NCBI RefSeq assembly: GCF_000878195.1 | Contig: NZ_JXST01000013.1 | Coordinates: 62,001 to 126,000, forward strand | Source of the DNA: Mycolicibacterium llatzerense | Lineage (GTDB): Bacteria; Actinomycetota; Actinomycetes; Mycobacteriales; Mycobacteriaceae | Direction of reading: 5' to 3' | Length of the DNA stretch: 64,000 nt | Shown: in pieces, positions 1 to 10,663 of the stretch | Layout: every line of letters starts with the position of its first letter | How positions within the stretch are numbered: position 1 is the stretch's first letter | The notes under the pieces: generated by a model | Told to the model about the DNA's origin: nothing | Database searches by the model: none | Seen by the model: only the letters and a program-made list of their open reading frames with translations | Made by a program: the position numbers and the translations under genes

Positions 1-216
1 GTTCCGGTGCCCGGGCTCGCCCCGGCGTACCCGGTCCGGCTGCCCGAGCTGCCCTATGGCCTCACCCTGACCTCGGTGGAGCTCGGCCCGGGTGTCGTGC
101 GCGTCAGTGCGACACTGCCGCAATGGCAGTTCGACGTGCCGCGCGCCGTGCTCGACGAGCTGATCAACCAGCTGAGTGTGGTGGGCCGTCCCCTCGACGT
201 GATCTGGCCCGGCTGA
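1..216 (+). CDS. DUF2993/LmeA-like protein, C-terminal fragment
   Basis: The reading frame is open from the first base and stops at 214-216, so this is the 3' end of a gene that begins outside the window. The visible 71 residues include the stretch LPELPYGLTLTSVELG followed by an alternating hydrophobic strand pattern, which resembles the end of DUF2993 (LmeA) proteins. Known members are mycobacterial periplasmic phospholipid-binding proteins that affect mannan length. An ATG at 7 is internal and should not be taken as the start. The family call rests on a short fragment. Confidence 0.6.
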   Translation, partial: VPVPGLAPAYPVRLPELPYGLTLTSVELGPGVVRVSATLPQWQFDVPRAVLDELINQLSVVGRPLDVIWPG

Positions 217-262
217 GCGCGCTGCGCTGAAGATCTGCCGGTCGTTCACTACAGTCACGGAC

Positions 263-1060
263 GTGACCATCGGCTATTTCCGATATGTCGCGCTCGGCGA
301 CAGTCAGACCGAGGGCCTGTTGGACGGCGACGACACCACGGGTATCCACGGTTTCGCCGACCGTCTGGCCTGGCGACTCAACGCATTACAGCCTGGACTG
401 CAGTACGCGAACCTGGCTGTGCGGGGCCGCCGTATCAGCGACGTGCTGGAGCGGCAACTGCCCATGGCCCGGACGATGAACCCCGACCTGATCACCAGCT
501 GCATCGGGATGAACGACGTCACGCGGCCGGTTCGCAGCTTCGACCGGGCGCTGGCGGACATGCGGCGCGTACACGCCGAGCTCGCAGCCACCGGCGCGAC
601 GGTGGTCACCACGACATTTCCCGATATCGCCCGCATCCTGCCGGTCGGCCGGGTGCTCAGCGGCCGGCTGCGCCGGATCAACGAGGTGATCCGGACCGAT
701 TCGAAACATTTCGGCTTCCGCCTGGTCGATCTGTCGGCAGCCACCTCCATGTTGGATCCCGCGACCTGGGCCATCGATCGGGTGCACGGCTCCCCGCACG
801 GCCATCAACTGTTCGCCGACGCCGCTGCCGAGGCGCTGGATTTGCCGGACAGTGATCACAGCTGGGCGGAGGTCGAGGGCGAACTCGTGCTGCCGCGACT
901 GCGCGAGCGGATGTATTCGCAGCTGATGTGGGCCCAGAACATGCTGATGCCCTGGGTGTGGCGACACACGCTGGGCAGTTCCCGGGGAACCGGACTCGAG
1001 CCGAAACGCCCGGTGATGGCGCCGCTCGACGTCCGACCGGCGTTATCCGAGGCCGAGTAG
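263..1060 (+). CDS. SGNH/GDSL-family hydrolase
   Basis: A 265-residue predicted esterase or lipase of the SGNH superfamily. Block I is seen as GDSQTEG near residue 12 (nucleophile Ser), a block III-like GMNDV near residue 78, and the C-terminal DRVHGSPHGH carries the catalytic Asp/His pair. There is no signal peptide, so it is probably cytoplasmic. The start is the GTG at 263; no upstream ATG fits. The substrate cannot be told from sequence. Its last 18 bases overlap the 3' end of the convergent DUF732-like gene. Confidence 0.8.
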   Translation: MTIGYFRYVALGDSQTEGLLDGDDTTGIHGFADRLAWRLNALQPGLQYANLAVRGRRISDVLERQLPMARTMNPDLITSCIGMNDVTRPVRSFDRALADMRRVHAELAATGATVVTTTFPDIARILPVGRVLSGRLRRINEVIRTDSKHFGFRLVDLSAATSMLDPATWAIDRVHGSPHGHQLFADAAAEALDLPDSDHSWAEVEGELVLPRLRERMYSQLMWAQNMLMPWVWRHTLGSSRGTGLEPKRPVMAPLDVRPALSEAE

Positions 1061-1417
1061 CCCCAGCGGCAGCGGCGACTCGCCACGTCCGAGCGCACCG
1101 ACGACTCCCGGGCAGAACGACGAGATCGCGAAGCCGGTGAACATGGTGGCCGGTCCGAGAGACATACCGGACGCGTCGGCGACCTTCCCAGCGGCGTCGG
1201 CCAGGGTCTGGCCGGGCTGCGCCAGCATCGGGCATACGGACTGGCCCAGCGCGACCGGATCAGAGCCGTTCGGCAGCATCATGTCGGCGTTGCCGAGCGC
1301 GTTGTTGAAGGCGTCGACACCTGGGTCCGCGCTCGCCGGACCAGCGGTGACCAGGCTGGCGGCGATGCCGGCGGCGGTAGCTGCGATGGCAATGGCGGTA
1401 CCGAATGTGCTCTTCAT
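1043..1417 (-). CDS. Secreted DUF732-type protein
   Basis: A 124-residue small exported protein. The first 30 residues are a clear Sec signal peptide (KST..., Ala-rich hydrophobic core, cleavage near PASA-DP). The mature part carries two cysteines (VCPML and SFCPG) in the spacing typical of mycobacterial DUF732 proteins, which probably form one disulfide. AGGGA lies 3 bases before the ATG at 1417. Function unknown; proteins of this kind are abundant in mycobacterial culture filtrates. Confidence 0.75.
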   Translation of the reverse strand: MKSTFGTAIAIAATAAGIAASLVTAGPASADPGVDAFNNALGNADMMLPNGSDPVALGQSVCPMLAQPGQTLADAAGKVADASGMSLGPATMFTGFAISSFCPGVVGALGRGESPLPLGLLGLG

Positions 1418-1468
1418 GATCCCTGCATCATAGGGGAAGCCGGTTGCCGATGCCGCTGCGCGGCGGGG

Positions 1469-2032
1469 TCAGACGCCGGTCCAGGCGCTCGCGATCCGGG
1501 TTCCGATGTCGATGACCTTGGCATCTGCGCCGTTGATCTCGCCTGCCACGTGATGGGCGATGAAGCGCCGGATCTCGCCGTCGACGTTGGCGACGATACG
1601 CAACAGCTCCGCGCGGATCGACGACGACGTGACGTGGATGGCGATGTCCGACGAGCGTGGCGTCTTCACGTCGATGACGAGCAGCAGCGGGTGCGCGGCC
1701 CGCGCGGTCGCGGTCAGATTGATCTCGCCGAACACCATGAACCGGGGCCGGTCGATGCGCAGGTCGAGCGTCATGTCGATTTCCAGCGGGATGCGGATCG
1801 CAAAGGTGATCTCTTCACCGAGCGTCCGGGCCACCACGGGGTGTTTGATCTGGACGCGTGCGGTGACCTTCGCGAGCCCTCCGGGCCCCTGGGCGATGGG
1901 ACCCATGTCGAAGGCTTCACCGGCGATGCCGCCGATCGCGTCCGCGACGCGTTCCTCACTGACCGCGACCTCGAAGAATCGTCGACCGAATTCCTCGTAG
2001 GACATGTATTCATGTTGGGGTTGAACTGCCAT
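1469..2032 (-). CDS. Conserved hypothetical protein
   Basis: A 187-residue soluble protein with no signal peptide or membrane segment. The middle alternates short beta-like stretches (RVQIKHPVV, FAIRIPLEIDMTLDL, PLLLVIDVKTP), suggesting a lipid- or ligand-binding beta barrel. I do not recognise the family. It is followed, 50 bases upstream on the same strand, by an NTF2-like protein, and the two may be co-transcribed. No clear Shine-Dalgarno sequence precedes the ATG at 2032. Confidence 0.6.
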   Translation of the reverse strand: MAVQPQHEYMSYEEFGRRFFEVAVSEERVADAIGGIAGEAFDMGPIAQGPGGLAKVTARVQIKHPVVARTLGEEITFAIRIPLEIDMTLDLRIDRPRFMVFGEINLTATARAAHPLLLVIDVKTPRSSDIAIHVTSSSIRAELLRIVANVDGEIRRFIAHHVAGEINGADAKVIDIGTRIASAWTGV

Positions 2033-2083
2033 GGTGTGACTACGTTCTCATGTCTGGGGCCGAAGCCTCGGCAACTGGCGCCT

Positions 2084-2896
2084 TCATTCGGCAAAGAGTC
2101 GCAGGCCGTTGATACCCCGACCGCCGGGCGCCAGCTCCGCGATGACCACCCCGCGGTAGCCGTCCCGCCGGACCCCGGCCAGGACGTACCGGCCCGCGGC
2201 GATGACCTTCTCCACCCGGGTTCCGGTCAGCTCGTCGACCAGTTCGGAGACACTCAGCCGGGCATCAGGACCACGGGTGATCTGCGCCGGCTCGCTGAGC
2301 CGCCGCTTGACGGCCAGCGCGTCGCCGGTCGCCGCGTCGGCCAGCAGCGCGGTGAGCGACCGCTTTGCCCGAGTGCCCCCGGTGCGCAGACCAGCAAGGA
2401 AACCAACCGCACCCCCGGGTCCCTGATTGCGGAGCAGCGCCCCCGACAACCCCAATCCGGCAGGCAACGCCGCGGCGCCGCATCGCAGGAACTGCGCCAC
2501 CATTCCCGGCAGCTCCCAAAATGCCTGCAGCCGAGCAATTTTCAGCGACGGATCGGGCCCCTCGGCGACCACGTCGTATTGCAGATAGACCGGAATCCGC
2601 AGCTGCACCTTGGCGCCCATGTGCACTTCGAGATCCAGGTCGCGCACGACGGTGTTGCCGACGACGATGTCGGCGTCGCGGTGGAACACGATGGTGCGCG
2701 GCCCGATGAAGGTGTCGTAGAACTGCCCGATGGCGCGGTGTCCGACGTGCGGCCGGGAGCCGACCGGGTCCTCGACGCGTCCGTCGGTGCTGAACAGACC
2801 AACCCAGGCAGCCTTGTCATGCGCGGCCGTTGCCGCGGGCGAGCGCTCGACTGTGGCCAGGAGGTCGTCGCGGGTCGGCGACTGCGGTACGGGCAT
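2084..2896 (-). CDS. SnoaL/NTF2-like domain protein
   Basis: About 270 residues. The N-terminal half looks like an NTF2/SnoaL fold: an early helix with AAWVGLF, then DGRVEDPVGSRPHVG, IGQFYDTFIGP and later beta strands. The C-terminal half is Ala/Gly-rich with no recognised domain. The ATG at 2896 (MPVPQSPTR) is preferred because the frame is only conserved-looking from there; the frame is open to a GTG at 2971, which would start within 10 bases of the divergent gene at 2980. No catalytic assignment is possible. Confidence 0.6.
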   Translation of the reverse strand: MPVPQSPTRDDLLATVERSPAATAAHDKAAWVGLFSTDGRVEDPVGSRPHVGHRAIGQFYDTFIGPRTIVFHRDADIVVGNTVVRDLDLEVHMGAKVQLRIPVYLQYDVVAEGPDPSLKIARLQAFWELPGMVAQFLRCGAAALPAGLGLSGALLRNQGPGGAVGFLAGLRTGGTRAKRSLTALLADAATGDALAVKRRLSEPAQITRGPDARLSVSELVDELTGTRVEKVIAAGRYVLAGVRRDGYRGVVIAELAPGGRGINGLRLFAE

Positions 2897-2979
2897 ACCT
2901 CCATCGTCCACCACCGCCGAGTTCGGCTGCGAGGGGATGGTCGTGGCAGATGTCGCCGATGTCGCGCACACTTGTCGGT

Positions 2980-3399
2980 ATGAGTAACAGCGGTCCGTTC
3001 GGCATCGATCCCGAAGAGTTCGATCGCGTCCTGCGCGAGACAGGCGAGGGCATCCGTGGCGTATTCGACCGCCTCGGCCGCGGCGCCGCCTGGGCCAATG
3101 TGGTCAACGACCTGACCCGGACGCCGCGGCACGCCACACAACCCGAGACCACCGGCGACACCGGCGATGGGGTGTGGGTGGTCTACACCGTGGCCACGGA
3201 CGGCGGGGCCCACGTCGAGGAGGTCTATCCCTCCGAGCTGGAGGCCCTGCGGGCCAACAAGAACAACACCGATCCCTCCCGCAAGGTCAGGTTCCTGCCG
3301 TACGGCATAGGGGTGAGCGTGTTGGATGCGCCCGAGCAGGCGGGGCAGACGGCGCCGCAGCCTCAGGACGACCAGACACCGCGGCACGAACCGCACTGA
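2980..3399 (+). CDS. Conserved hypothetical protein
   Basis: A 139-residue protein starting MSNSGPFGIDPEEFDRVLRE. The N-terminal 45 residues are helical; the middle has a YTVATDGGAHVEEVYPSELEALRANK stretch and then RKVRFLPYGIGVSVLD, followed by a polar Gln/Pro tail. It probably lacks a signal peptide. The frame continues upstream, but the ATG at 2980 gives the sensible N-terminus. It is divergent from the NTF2-like gene and about 95 bases upstream of a secreted protein. Function unknown. Confidence 0.6.
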   Translation: MSNSGPFGIDPEEFDRVLRETGEGIRGVFDRLGRGAAWANVVNDLTRTPRHATQPETTGDTGDGVWVVYTVATDGGAHVEEVYPSELEALRANKNNTDPSRKVRFLPYGIGVSVLDAPEQAGQTAPQPQDDQTPRHEPH

Positions 3400-3493
3400 T
3401 ATTGACCTGCCGACAATATCCCCGGCGACGCGGCTGACACGCTACGCTTTGCCACATTGTCGTGTGGCAGCAGTGCGAGGGGAGATGACCAGG

Positions 3494-3916
3494 ATGTTTC
3501 GGGTACTGACGGTGGCCGCAGCGATCGCCGGAACCGCCATCGGGCTGGCACCGTTCGCGAGCGCCGATCCGGCACTGGGCGGCAACGACGATCCCGGCCG
3601 GTACCCCACCGACGTCCCTGGCATGAACTACCAGGCGGTCAACGGCGCACCGTGCGACAGCCACGACATCTTCATCTTCGGCCGTGGGCCGGGCGGCGCA
3701 TCGATGGCCTGCCACTGGATCCCGAACCAGTGGCCGCCGGTCGACACCGGTTTCTGGGGCTACTCCTATGCGATCCAGGGTGTGAAGGACATCGGTTCTC
3801 CGTGCCCGGGACCGCAGACCGCGGCCCAGGCTCCGGACGGCCGCCCCCTGCTGTGCCTTGGCGCGCAGGGCTGGCAGCCCGGTTTCAAGACCGGTGACGG
3901 GTTCTTCCCCAGCTGA
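3494..3916 (+). CDS. Small secreted protein
   Basis: A 140-residue exported protein with a Sec signal peptide (MFRVLTVAAAIAGTAIG, cleavage near FASA-DP). The mature part is Gly/Pro/Trp-rich with four cysteines (APCDSHD, MACHW, SPCPGP, LLCLGA), probably two disulfides. GAGGGGAG ends 9 bases before the ATG at 3494; an in-frame ATG at 3485 is too close to that site. Function unknown. Confidence 0.65.
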   Translation: MFRVLTVAAAIAGTAIGLAPFASADPALGGNDDPGRYPTDVPGMNYQAVNGAPCDSHDIFIFGRGPGGASMACHWIPNQWPPVDTGFWGYSYAIQGVKDIGSPCPGPQTAAQAPDGRPLLCLGAQGWQPGFKTGDGFFPS

Positions 3917-3959
3917 CGCGCGGTTGACGCGGCGCAGCTAGGCGCCGTCAGCCGATTCC

Positions 3960-3983
3960 ACGGACGGTTCACGTCCGGCTTTT
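3960..3983 (+). terminator. Possible intrinsic terminator after the secreted protein
   Basis: Six-base inverted repeat CGGACG (3961-3966) and CGTCCG (3972-3977) with a 5-base loop, followed by GCTTTTC. It overlaps the stop of the convergent SRPBCC gene, so it may serve only the plus strand. Confidence 0.35.
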
Positions 3984-4430
3984 CTCGAAGTGGCGCCGAA
4001 TGGCCACCAGCATCGCCGCGTGCGCTTTTTCTGCCTGCTCGGCAGTGAAGGCCGCGAGTGGTCGGGGCGCTGCTATATCTACTGTCTCTGTGACTGTGGT
4101 GCCCGCGCCGGCAGGCACGAAGGTGACGGTGCCGGTGAGCCGCACTCTCGGAAACTGGCGCGCCTCGGTGTGCACGACGCCGTCGGGCGCGATCAGCACT
4201 GTGGCTCGATAGGTCACCGCCAGGCTGAGCGGGCCGAACGGGATGCGGTCCCGCACCCGGTAGTCACGCTGATGGCCCCGGCCGTCCTGCCGATCGCCCA
4301 CCCGGTCCACCGCCACCACGAGCGGATGCACCAGCTTCATGTTGGTGAGATCTGTATAGAAGGTACGGACGTCGTCAGGCGCCCCCGGCACCTCTTCGCA
4401 CAGCTCGAACCGGGACCGGGACATCCACAT
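3969..4430 (-). CDS. SRPBCC (polyketide cyclase/START-like) protein
   Basis: About 153 residues in the SRPBCC fold: opening SRSRFELCEEVPGAPDDVRTFYTDLTN-like strand and helix, central strands with RIPFGPLSL and YRATVLIAP, and a C-terminal long helix (AEQAEKAHAAMLVAIRRHF). Such proteins bind hydrophobic ligands in a cavity. The frame is open to 4571, but the upstream part is Cys-rich and atypical, so ATG 4430 (or 4424) is preferred. Confidence 0.65.
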   Translation of the reverse strand: MWMSRSRFELCEEVPGAPDDVRTFYTDLTNMKLVHPLVVAVDRVGDRQDGRGHQRDYRVRDRIPFGPLSLAVTYRATVLIAPDGVVHTEARQFPRVRLTGTVTFVPAGAGTTVTETVDIAAPRPLAAFTAEQAEKAHAAMLVAIRRHFEKSRT

Positions 4431-4581
4431 CGGCTCACCGTAGGCGCAGAGTGAACAGCCTGAGCACGCATACCGGCGTTGCCCCTGAACTGAGGGTGCA
4501 GGCCACTCGAACTTCTGCGCCACACACGCAGGGTCAACGGCCTGAGCCGACTCTGAACTGAGGGCCGACACCCCAAGTCAC

Positions 4582-4939
4582 ATGCGCCACAGGGGCGTCA
4601 TAAAGCCGCGCCACTTGACCGGTCCAGATGAACGACAGATGTCTGCACGGATCCATCGGTCCACACCCGAATCCGGCGCAAAAACCGTGTCGAGGCCCCG
4701 AGAGCCGCCTTCAGAATTAGCTGATTACGACTCCGCAACGTGCCTCGCGACCTTGCATTTGCGGAAAAGCTGTGTATGGCAGTATGTTTTGCGTATTCAC
4801 CTGCGAATACACGAAATCGCTTCTCCCCCAAGTAGATGCGAATAAACATAGATGTAACGCACACCACACGATTCGCGAAACGTGATGGCAGACACAGTAT
4901 TTTGACCATCGCGATTTTTCGTTGCTAGCGTTCATCGTC
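4582..4939. other. AT-rich intergenic stretch
   Basis: About 360 bases without a convincing gene. The part from about 4740 to 4930 is visibly more AT-rich than its surroundings. It holds a perfect 6-base inverted repeat GTATTC/GAATAC at 4793-4810. Such tracts in mycobacteria often bind the nucleoid protein Lsr2; that is inference here. It is the upstream region of the NlpC/P60-like gene. Confidence 0.5.
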
Positions 4940-5509
4940 ATGTTTGCTATTGCGACCGCATCGCTGTTGGCTTTGGTCAACCAGGTTTCGGGTACGCCGT
5001 ACATCTCCGGCGGAGACTCGGCACGCGGCACCGACTGCTCCGGATTGGCGTCTTGGGTGGCCAACGCCGCCACCGGCCGTCCCGTCTACGGCAACCGGTT
5101 CAACACCGGCAACGAAGAGGCCGCCCTGCGTGCCCGCGGCTTCCTGCCCGGCTCCGCGCCCGGCGCCCTGAACATCGGCTGGAACGGCGGCCACACGGCC
5201 GTGACCCTGCCCGACGGCACCCCGGTGTCCAGCGGCGAGGGCGGCGGCGTCCGCATCGGTGGCGGCGGCGCCTTCCAGCGCCAGTTCACCCACCACATGC
5301 ACCTGCCCCTGGCCCCGGGTGAGGACATCCCCGCCGACCTGCCCCTGGATGGCCCGCTGGACGCGCCGCCGGCCGGTCCGGCCGGTCCGGCCGACATCCC
5401 GGCTCCGGAGATCATCCAGGCCGCCAGCTTCGCGCCGGCCCCAGAGGCCCCCGCGCCGGCTCCCGAGGCTCCCGCTCCGGCCCCTGAGGGCCCGGAGATG
5501 CCCGTCTAA
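4940..5509 (+). CDS. Secreted NlpC/P60-like protein with Pro/Ala-rich tail
   Basis: About 189 residues. A short N-terminal hydrophobic segment (FAIATASLLALV) is followed by a compact domain with GTDCSGLASWV (candidate catalytic Cys) and NGGHTAV (candidate His), the order seen in NlpC/P60 peptidoglycan hydrolases. The last 60 residues are a Pro/Ala/Glu repeat built on APAPE units, likely cell-wall spanning. The start is uncertain: TTG 4922 or ATG 4940, neither with a good ribosome site; an in-frame stop lies at 4883. Ends just before a strong terminator. Confidence 0.6.
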   Translation: MFAIATASLLALVNQVSGTPYISGGDSARGTDCSGLASWVANAATGRPVYGNRFNTGNEEAALRARGFLPGSAPGALNIGWNGGHTAVTLPDGTPVSSGEGGGVRIGGGGAFQRQFTHHMHLPLAPGEDIPADLPLDGPLDAPPAGPAGPADIPAPEIIQAASFAPAPEAPAPAPEAPAPAPEGPEMPV

Positions 5510-5533
5510 CCGTTCAACGACCCCTCTGTTTCA

Positions 5534-5574
5534 CAGTCAGGACTGCGACCGCTCGGCGGTCGCAGCCCTGACTG
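5534..5574. terminator. Strong bidirectional hairpin terminator
   Basis: Arms 5534-5551 and 5557-5574 pair over 17 of 18 positions (one A/C mismatch) around a 5-base loop. It sits between two convergent genes and ends one base before the UvrA-like stop codon. Confidence 0.8.
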
Positions 5575-7956
<2,382 letters not shown>

Positions 7957-8019
7957 ACGCTAACCGGGCGCCGATCAGCCGCGCTTCTCGATTCCTGATC
8001 AACGCGCCGCAGGTTTCTT

Positions 8020-8080
8020 CGCGAGCAGACGTAAAACTGTCAAGTTCCACTGATTTTCGACAGTTTTACGTCTGTTCGCG
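8020..8080. terminator. Long hairpin between tex and the UvrA-like gene
   Basis: Arms 8020-8041 and 8059-8080 match over 21 of 22 positions, the exception being a G/T pair that can wobble in RNA; the inner 16 pairs are perfect. Loop is 17 bases. It lies 11 bases past the tex stop codon and contains T- and A-runs. It most likely terminates tex; a regulatory role on the downstream gene is possible. Confidence 0.7.
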
Positions 8081-8090
8081 GGAATAGGCC

Positions 8091-10550
8091 CTACTTGCCG
8101 AAGCCAGCCTTGCGCAGGGCTTCGGCCATCGAACCCGACGGTGCGGCCTCCCGGCGGCCACCGGCGTTGCCGCGCTGTGGATTACGTCCGCGATCCTGGT
8201 TCTGACCGCGGTTCTGTCCACCGCCACCGCCACTGCCACCGCCATTGCCGCCACGGTTGCCGCCATCGCGGCCGCGCGGCTGACCGCCACCGTCGCGCCG
8301 GGGTCCGCTGCCCTGCTCGGGCCGCTTGCCGTCGCGGGGGCGCTGCGGATCGTCGTTCAACCGCAGGGTCAGCCCGATCCGCTGCCGCTCGACATCGACC
8401 TCGAGCACCTTGACCTTGACGACCTGACCGGACTTGACCACTTCGTGCGGGTCGGAGACGAAGCGGTCGGCCATCGCCGAGACGTGCACCAGACCGTCCT
8501 GGTGCACACCCACGTCCACGAAAGCACCGAACGCGGCCACGTTCGTCACCACGCCCTCCAGCACCATGCCGACCTTGAGGTCGGACACCTTCTCGACACC
8601 GGCGGCGAAGGTCGCGGTGGAGAACGCGGGCCGCGGGTCACGGCCGGGCTTCTCCAGCTCGCCCAGGATGTCGGTCACGGTGGGGATGCCGAAGCGGTCG
8701 TCGGCGAAGTCGCCCGGCTTGAGCGCCCGGAGCTTGCGCTCGTCGCCGATCAGCTCAGCAAGGGTGACGCCGGCGCGGTCCAGGATCCGGCGCACCACCG
8801 GGTAGGCCTCGGGGTGCACGCCCGAGGCGTCCAGCGGGTCGTCGCCTTCGCGGATCCGCAGGAAGCCGGCGCACTGCTCAAAAGCCTTGGGCCCCAGGCG
8901 CGGAACGTCGAGCAGGCCGCTGCGGCTACGGAACGGCCCGGTGTTGTCGCGGTGCGACACGATCGATTCGGCCAGCGACTCGGTCACGCCGGACACCTTG
9001 GCCAGCAGCGGCACGGAGGCCGTGTTGAGGTCGACACCGACCGCGTTCACGGCATCCTCGACCACCGCGTCCAGGCTGCGGGCCAGGGTCCCGGGCGTCA
9101 CGTCGTGCTGGTACTGCCCGACGCCGATGGACTTCGGTTCGATCTTGACGAGTTCGGCGAGTGGGTCCTGGAGGCGACGGGCGATCGAGACCGCACCGCG
9201 CAGCGTGACGTCCAGCTCGGGCAGTTCGTGCGCGGCGTAGGCCGACGCCGAGTACACCGACGCCCCGGCCTCGCTGACCATCGCCTTGGTCGGCAGACGC
9301 GAGGGACCTGAAGCCCCGGCCGCCTTCAGATCGGCGATGAGTTCGGTTGCCAGCGCATCGGTTTCGCGCGACGCGGTGCCGTTGCCGATGGCGATCAGCT
9401 CGACGTTGTGCCGTGCGACCAGGGCCGCCAGCGTCGCTTTGGCAGCGTCCCACTTGTTCTGCGGCTGATGCGGGAAGATCGCGCAGGTGTCGACGACCTT
9501 TCCGGTGCCGTCCACCACCGCGACCTTGACGCCGGTGCGGAATCCGGGATCGAGCCCCAGCGTGGCGCGGGTCCCGGCGGGCGCGGCCAGCAGCAGGTCC
9601 TTGAGGTTCTTGGCGAACACCGCGACGGCGTCCTCCTCGGCGCGCTGCCGCAGCCGGATCCGGGCGTCGACGGCCGCCGAGAACATCAGCTTGGTGCGCC
9701 AGGCCCAGCCGACCGTCGCGGTCAGCCACGGCGTGGCCGCGCCGCCGGCACCCATGTCGACCCCGAGCGACTGGGCGATCATGGCCTGGTACAGCGCGTC
9801 GTCGCCGCCATCGAAGTTGAGCGACAGCGCTTCTTCCTTCTCGCCGCGCAACACCGCGAGCACGCGGTGCGAGGGCATGGCCTCCAACGGCTCGGAGTAC
9901 TCGAAGTAGTCGCGGAACTTCTGCGCGGCAGGACTTTTCGCCGCTTCCTCGGACCACGGTTTGGTGCTCAGCGTGCCGTCGGCCCAGAACTTCTCGCGCA
10001 CTGCACCGACCAGCTCGGCGTCCTCGGACACCCGCTCCACCAGAATGTGGCGGGCCCCGTCGAGCGCGGCGGCGATGTCGGCCACCTCCTCGGCCAGGAA
10101 TTCGGCGGCCACTTCGTCGGGGTTGAGCGTCGGGTCGGCGAGCAGCCGGTCCGCCAACGGCTCCAGGCCGGCCTCGCGGGCGATCTGCGCCTTGGTGCGC
10201 CGCTTGGGCTTGTATGGCAGGTAAATGTCCTCGACCCGAGCCTTCGTCTCCGCGGCCAGCAGCGCCGCCTTCAGCTCGTCGGTCAGCTTGCCCTGCTCCT
10301 CGATCGAGGCCAGCACCGCGTCGCGCCGCTGATCCAATTCGCGCAGGTAGCGCAGCCGCTCCTCGAGGGTGCGGAGCTGACCGTCGTCCAGGCTGCCGGT
10401 GACTTCCTTGCGGTACCGGGCGATGAACGGCACGGTCGCACCTTCGTCCAGTAGCCGTACTGCGGCGTCGACCTGACCCTCGGCAACGGCCAGCTCTTCG
10501 GCGAGACGCGCGTTCACGGACTTGACGACAGACTTGACGCTCAAATTCAC
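8091..10550 (-). CDS. tex: Tex family RNA-binding transcription accessory protein
   Basis: About 819 residues. Domain order fits Tex: N-terminal helical region (VPFIARYRKEVTG), YqgF/RuvC-like domain (TLGLDPGFRTGVKVAVVD), helix-hairpin-helix repeats (GLLDVPRLGPKAFEQCAGFLRI), and an S1 domain (GMVLEGVVTNVAAFGAFVDV...HQDGLVHVS). A basic Gly/Arg/Gln-rich tail of about 75 residues follows, probably disordered and RNA-binding. The start is taken at GTG 10550 (VNLSVKSVV); the frame extends to a TTG at 10568. Cytoplasmic; role in transcription and translation quality control inferred from the family. Confidence 0.92.
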   Translation of the reverse strand: MNLSVKSVVKSVNARLAEELAVAEGQVDAAVRLLDEGATVPFIARYRKEVTGSLDDGQLRTLEERLRYLRELDQRRDAVLASIEEQGKLTDELKAALLAAETKARVEDIYLPYKPKRRTKAQIAREAGLEPLADRLLADPTLNPDEVAAEFLAEEVADIAAALDGARHILVERVSEDAELVGAVREKFWADGTLSTKPWSEEAAKSPAAQKFRDYFEYSEPLEAMPSHRVLAVLRGEKEEALSLNFDGGDDALYQAMIAQSLGVDMGAGGAATPWLTATVGWAWRTKLMFSAAVDARIRLRQRAEEDAVAVFAKNLKDLLLAAPAGTRATLGLDPGFRTGVKVAVVDGTGKVVDTCAIFPHQPQNKWDAAKATLAALVARHNVELIAIGNGTASRETDALATELIADLKAAGASGPSRLPTKAMVSEAGASVYSASAYAAHELPELDVTLRGAVSIARRLQDPLAELVKIEPKSIGVGQYQHDVTPGTLARSLDAVVEDAVNAVGVDLNTASVPLLAKVSGVTESLAESIVSHRDNTGPFRSRSGLLDVPRLGPKAFEQCAGFLRIREGDDPLDASGVHPEAYPVVRRILDRAGVTLAELIGDERKLRALKPGDFADDRFGIPTVTDILGELEKPGRDPRPAFSTATFAAGVEKVSDLKVGMVLEGVVTNVAAFGAFVDVGVHQDGLVHVSAMADRFVSDPHEVVKSGQVVKVKVLEVDVERQRIGLTLRLNDDPQRPRDGKRPEQGSGPRRDGGGQPRGRDGGNRGGNGGGSGGGGGQNRGQNQDRGRNPQRGNAGGRREAAPSGSMAEALRKAGFGK

Positions 10551-10663
10551 GGGCTGGACCCTACCCAATGCCGCCGACAGTCGTCGGCAGCGGCGAGTAA
10601 GTTTGCGCTATGCCCCAGCCGCTCCCGATGCCGCACGCTCCCGAGCGCACCCGATAGCGCGAC

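Noticed and set aside
1550..2983. Long plus-strand frame of 477 residues
   Set aside because: It is the antisense shadow of two minus-strand genes, with shadow-type composition (Asp/Arg/His-rich) and no domain.
4793..4810. GTATTC/GAATAC hairpin as a terminator
   Set aside because: No gene ends nearby on either strand and there is no U-tract; left as an unexplained repeat in the AT-rich region.
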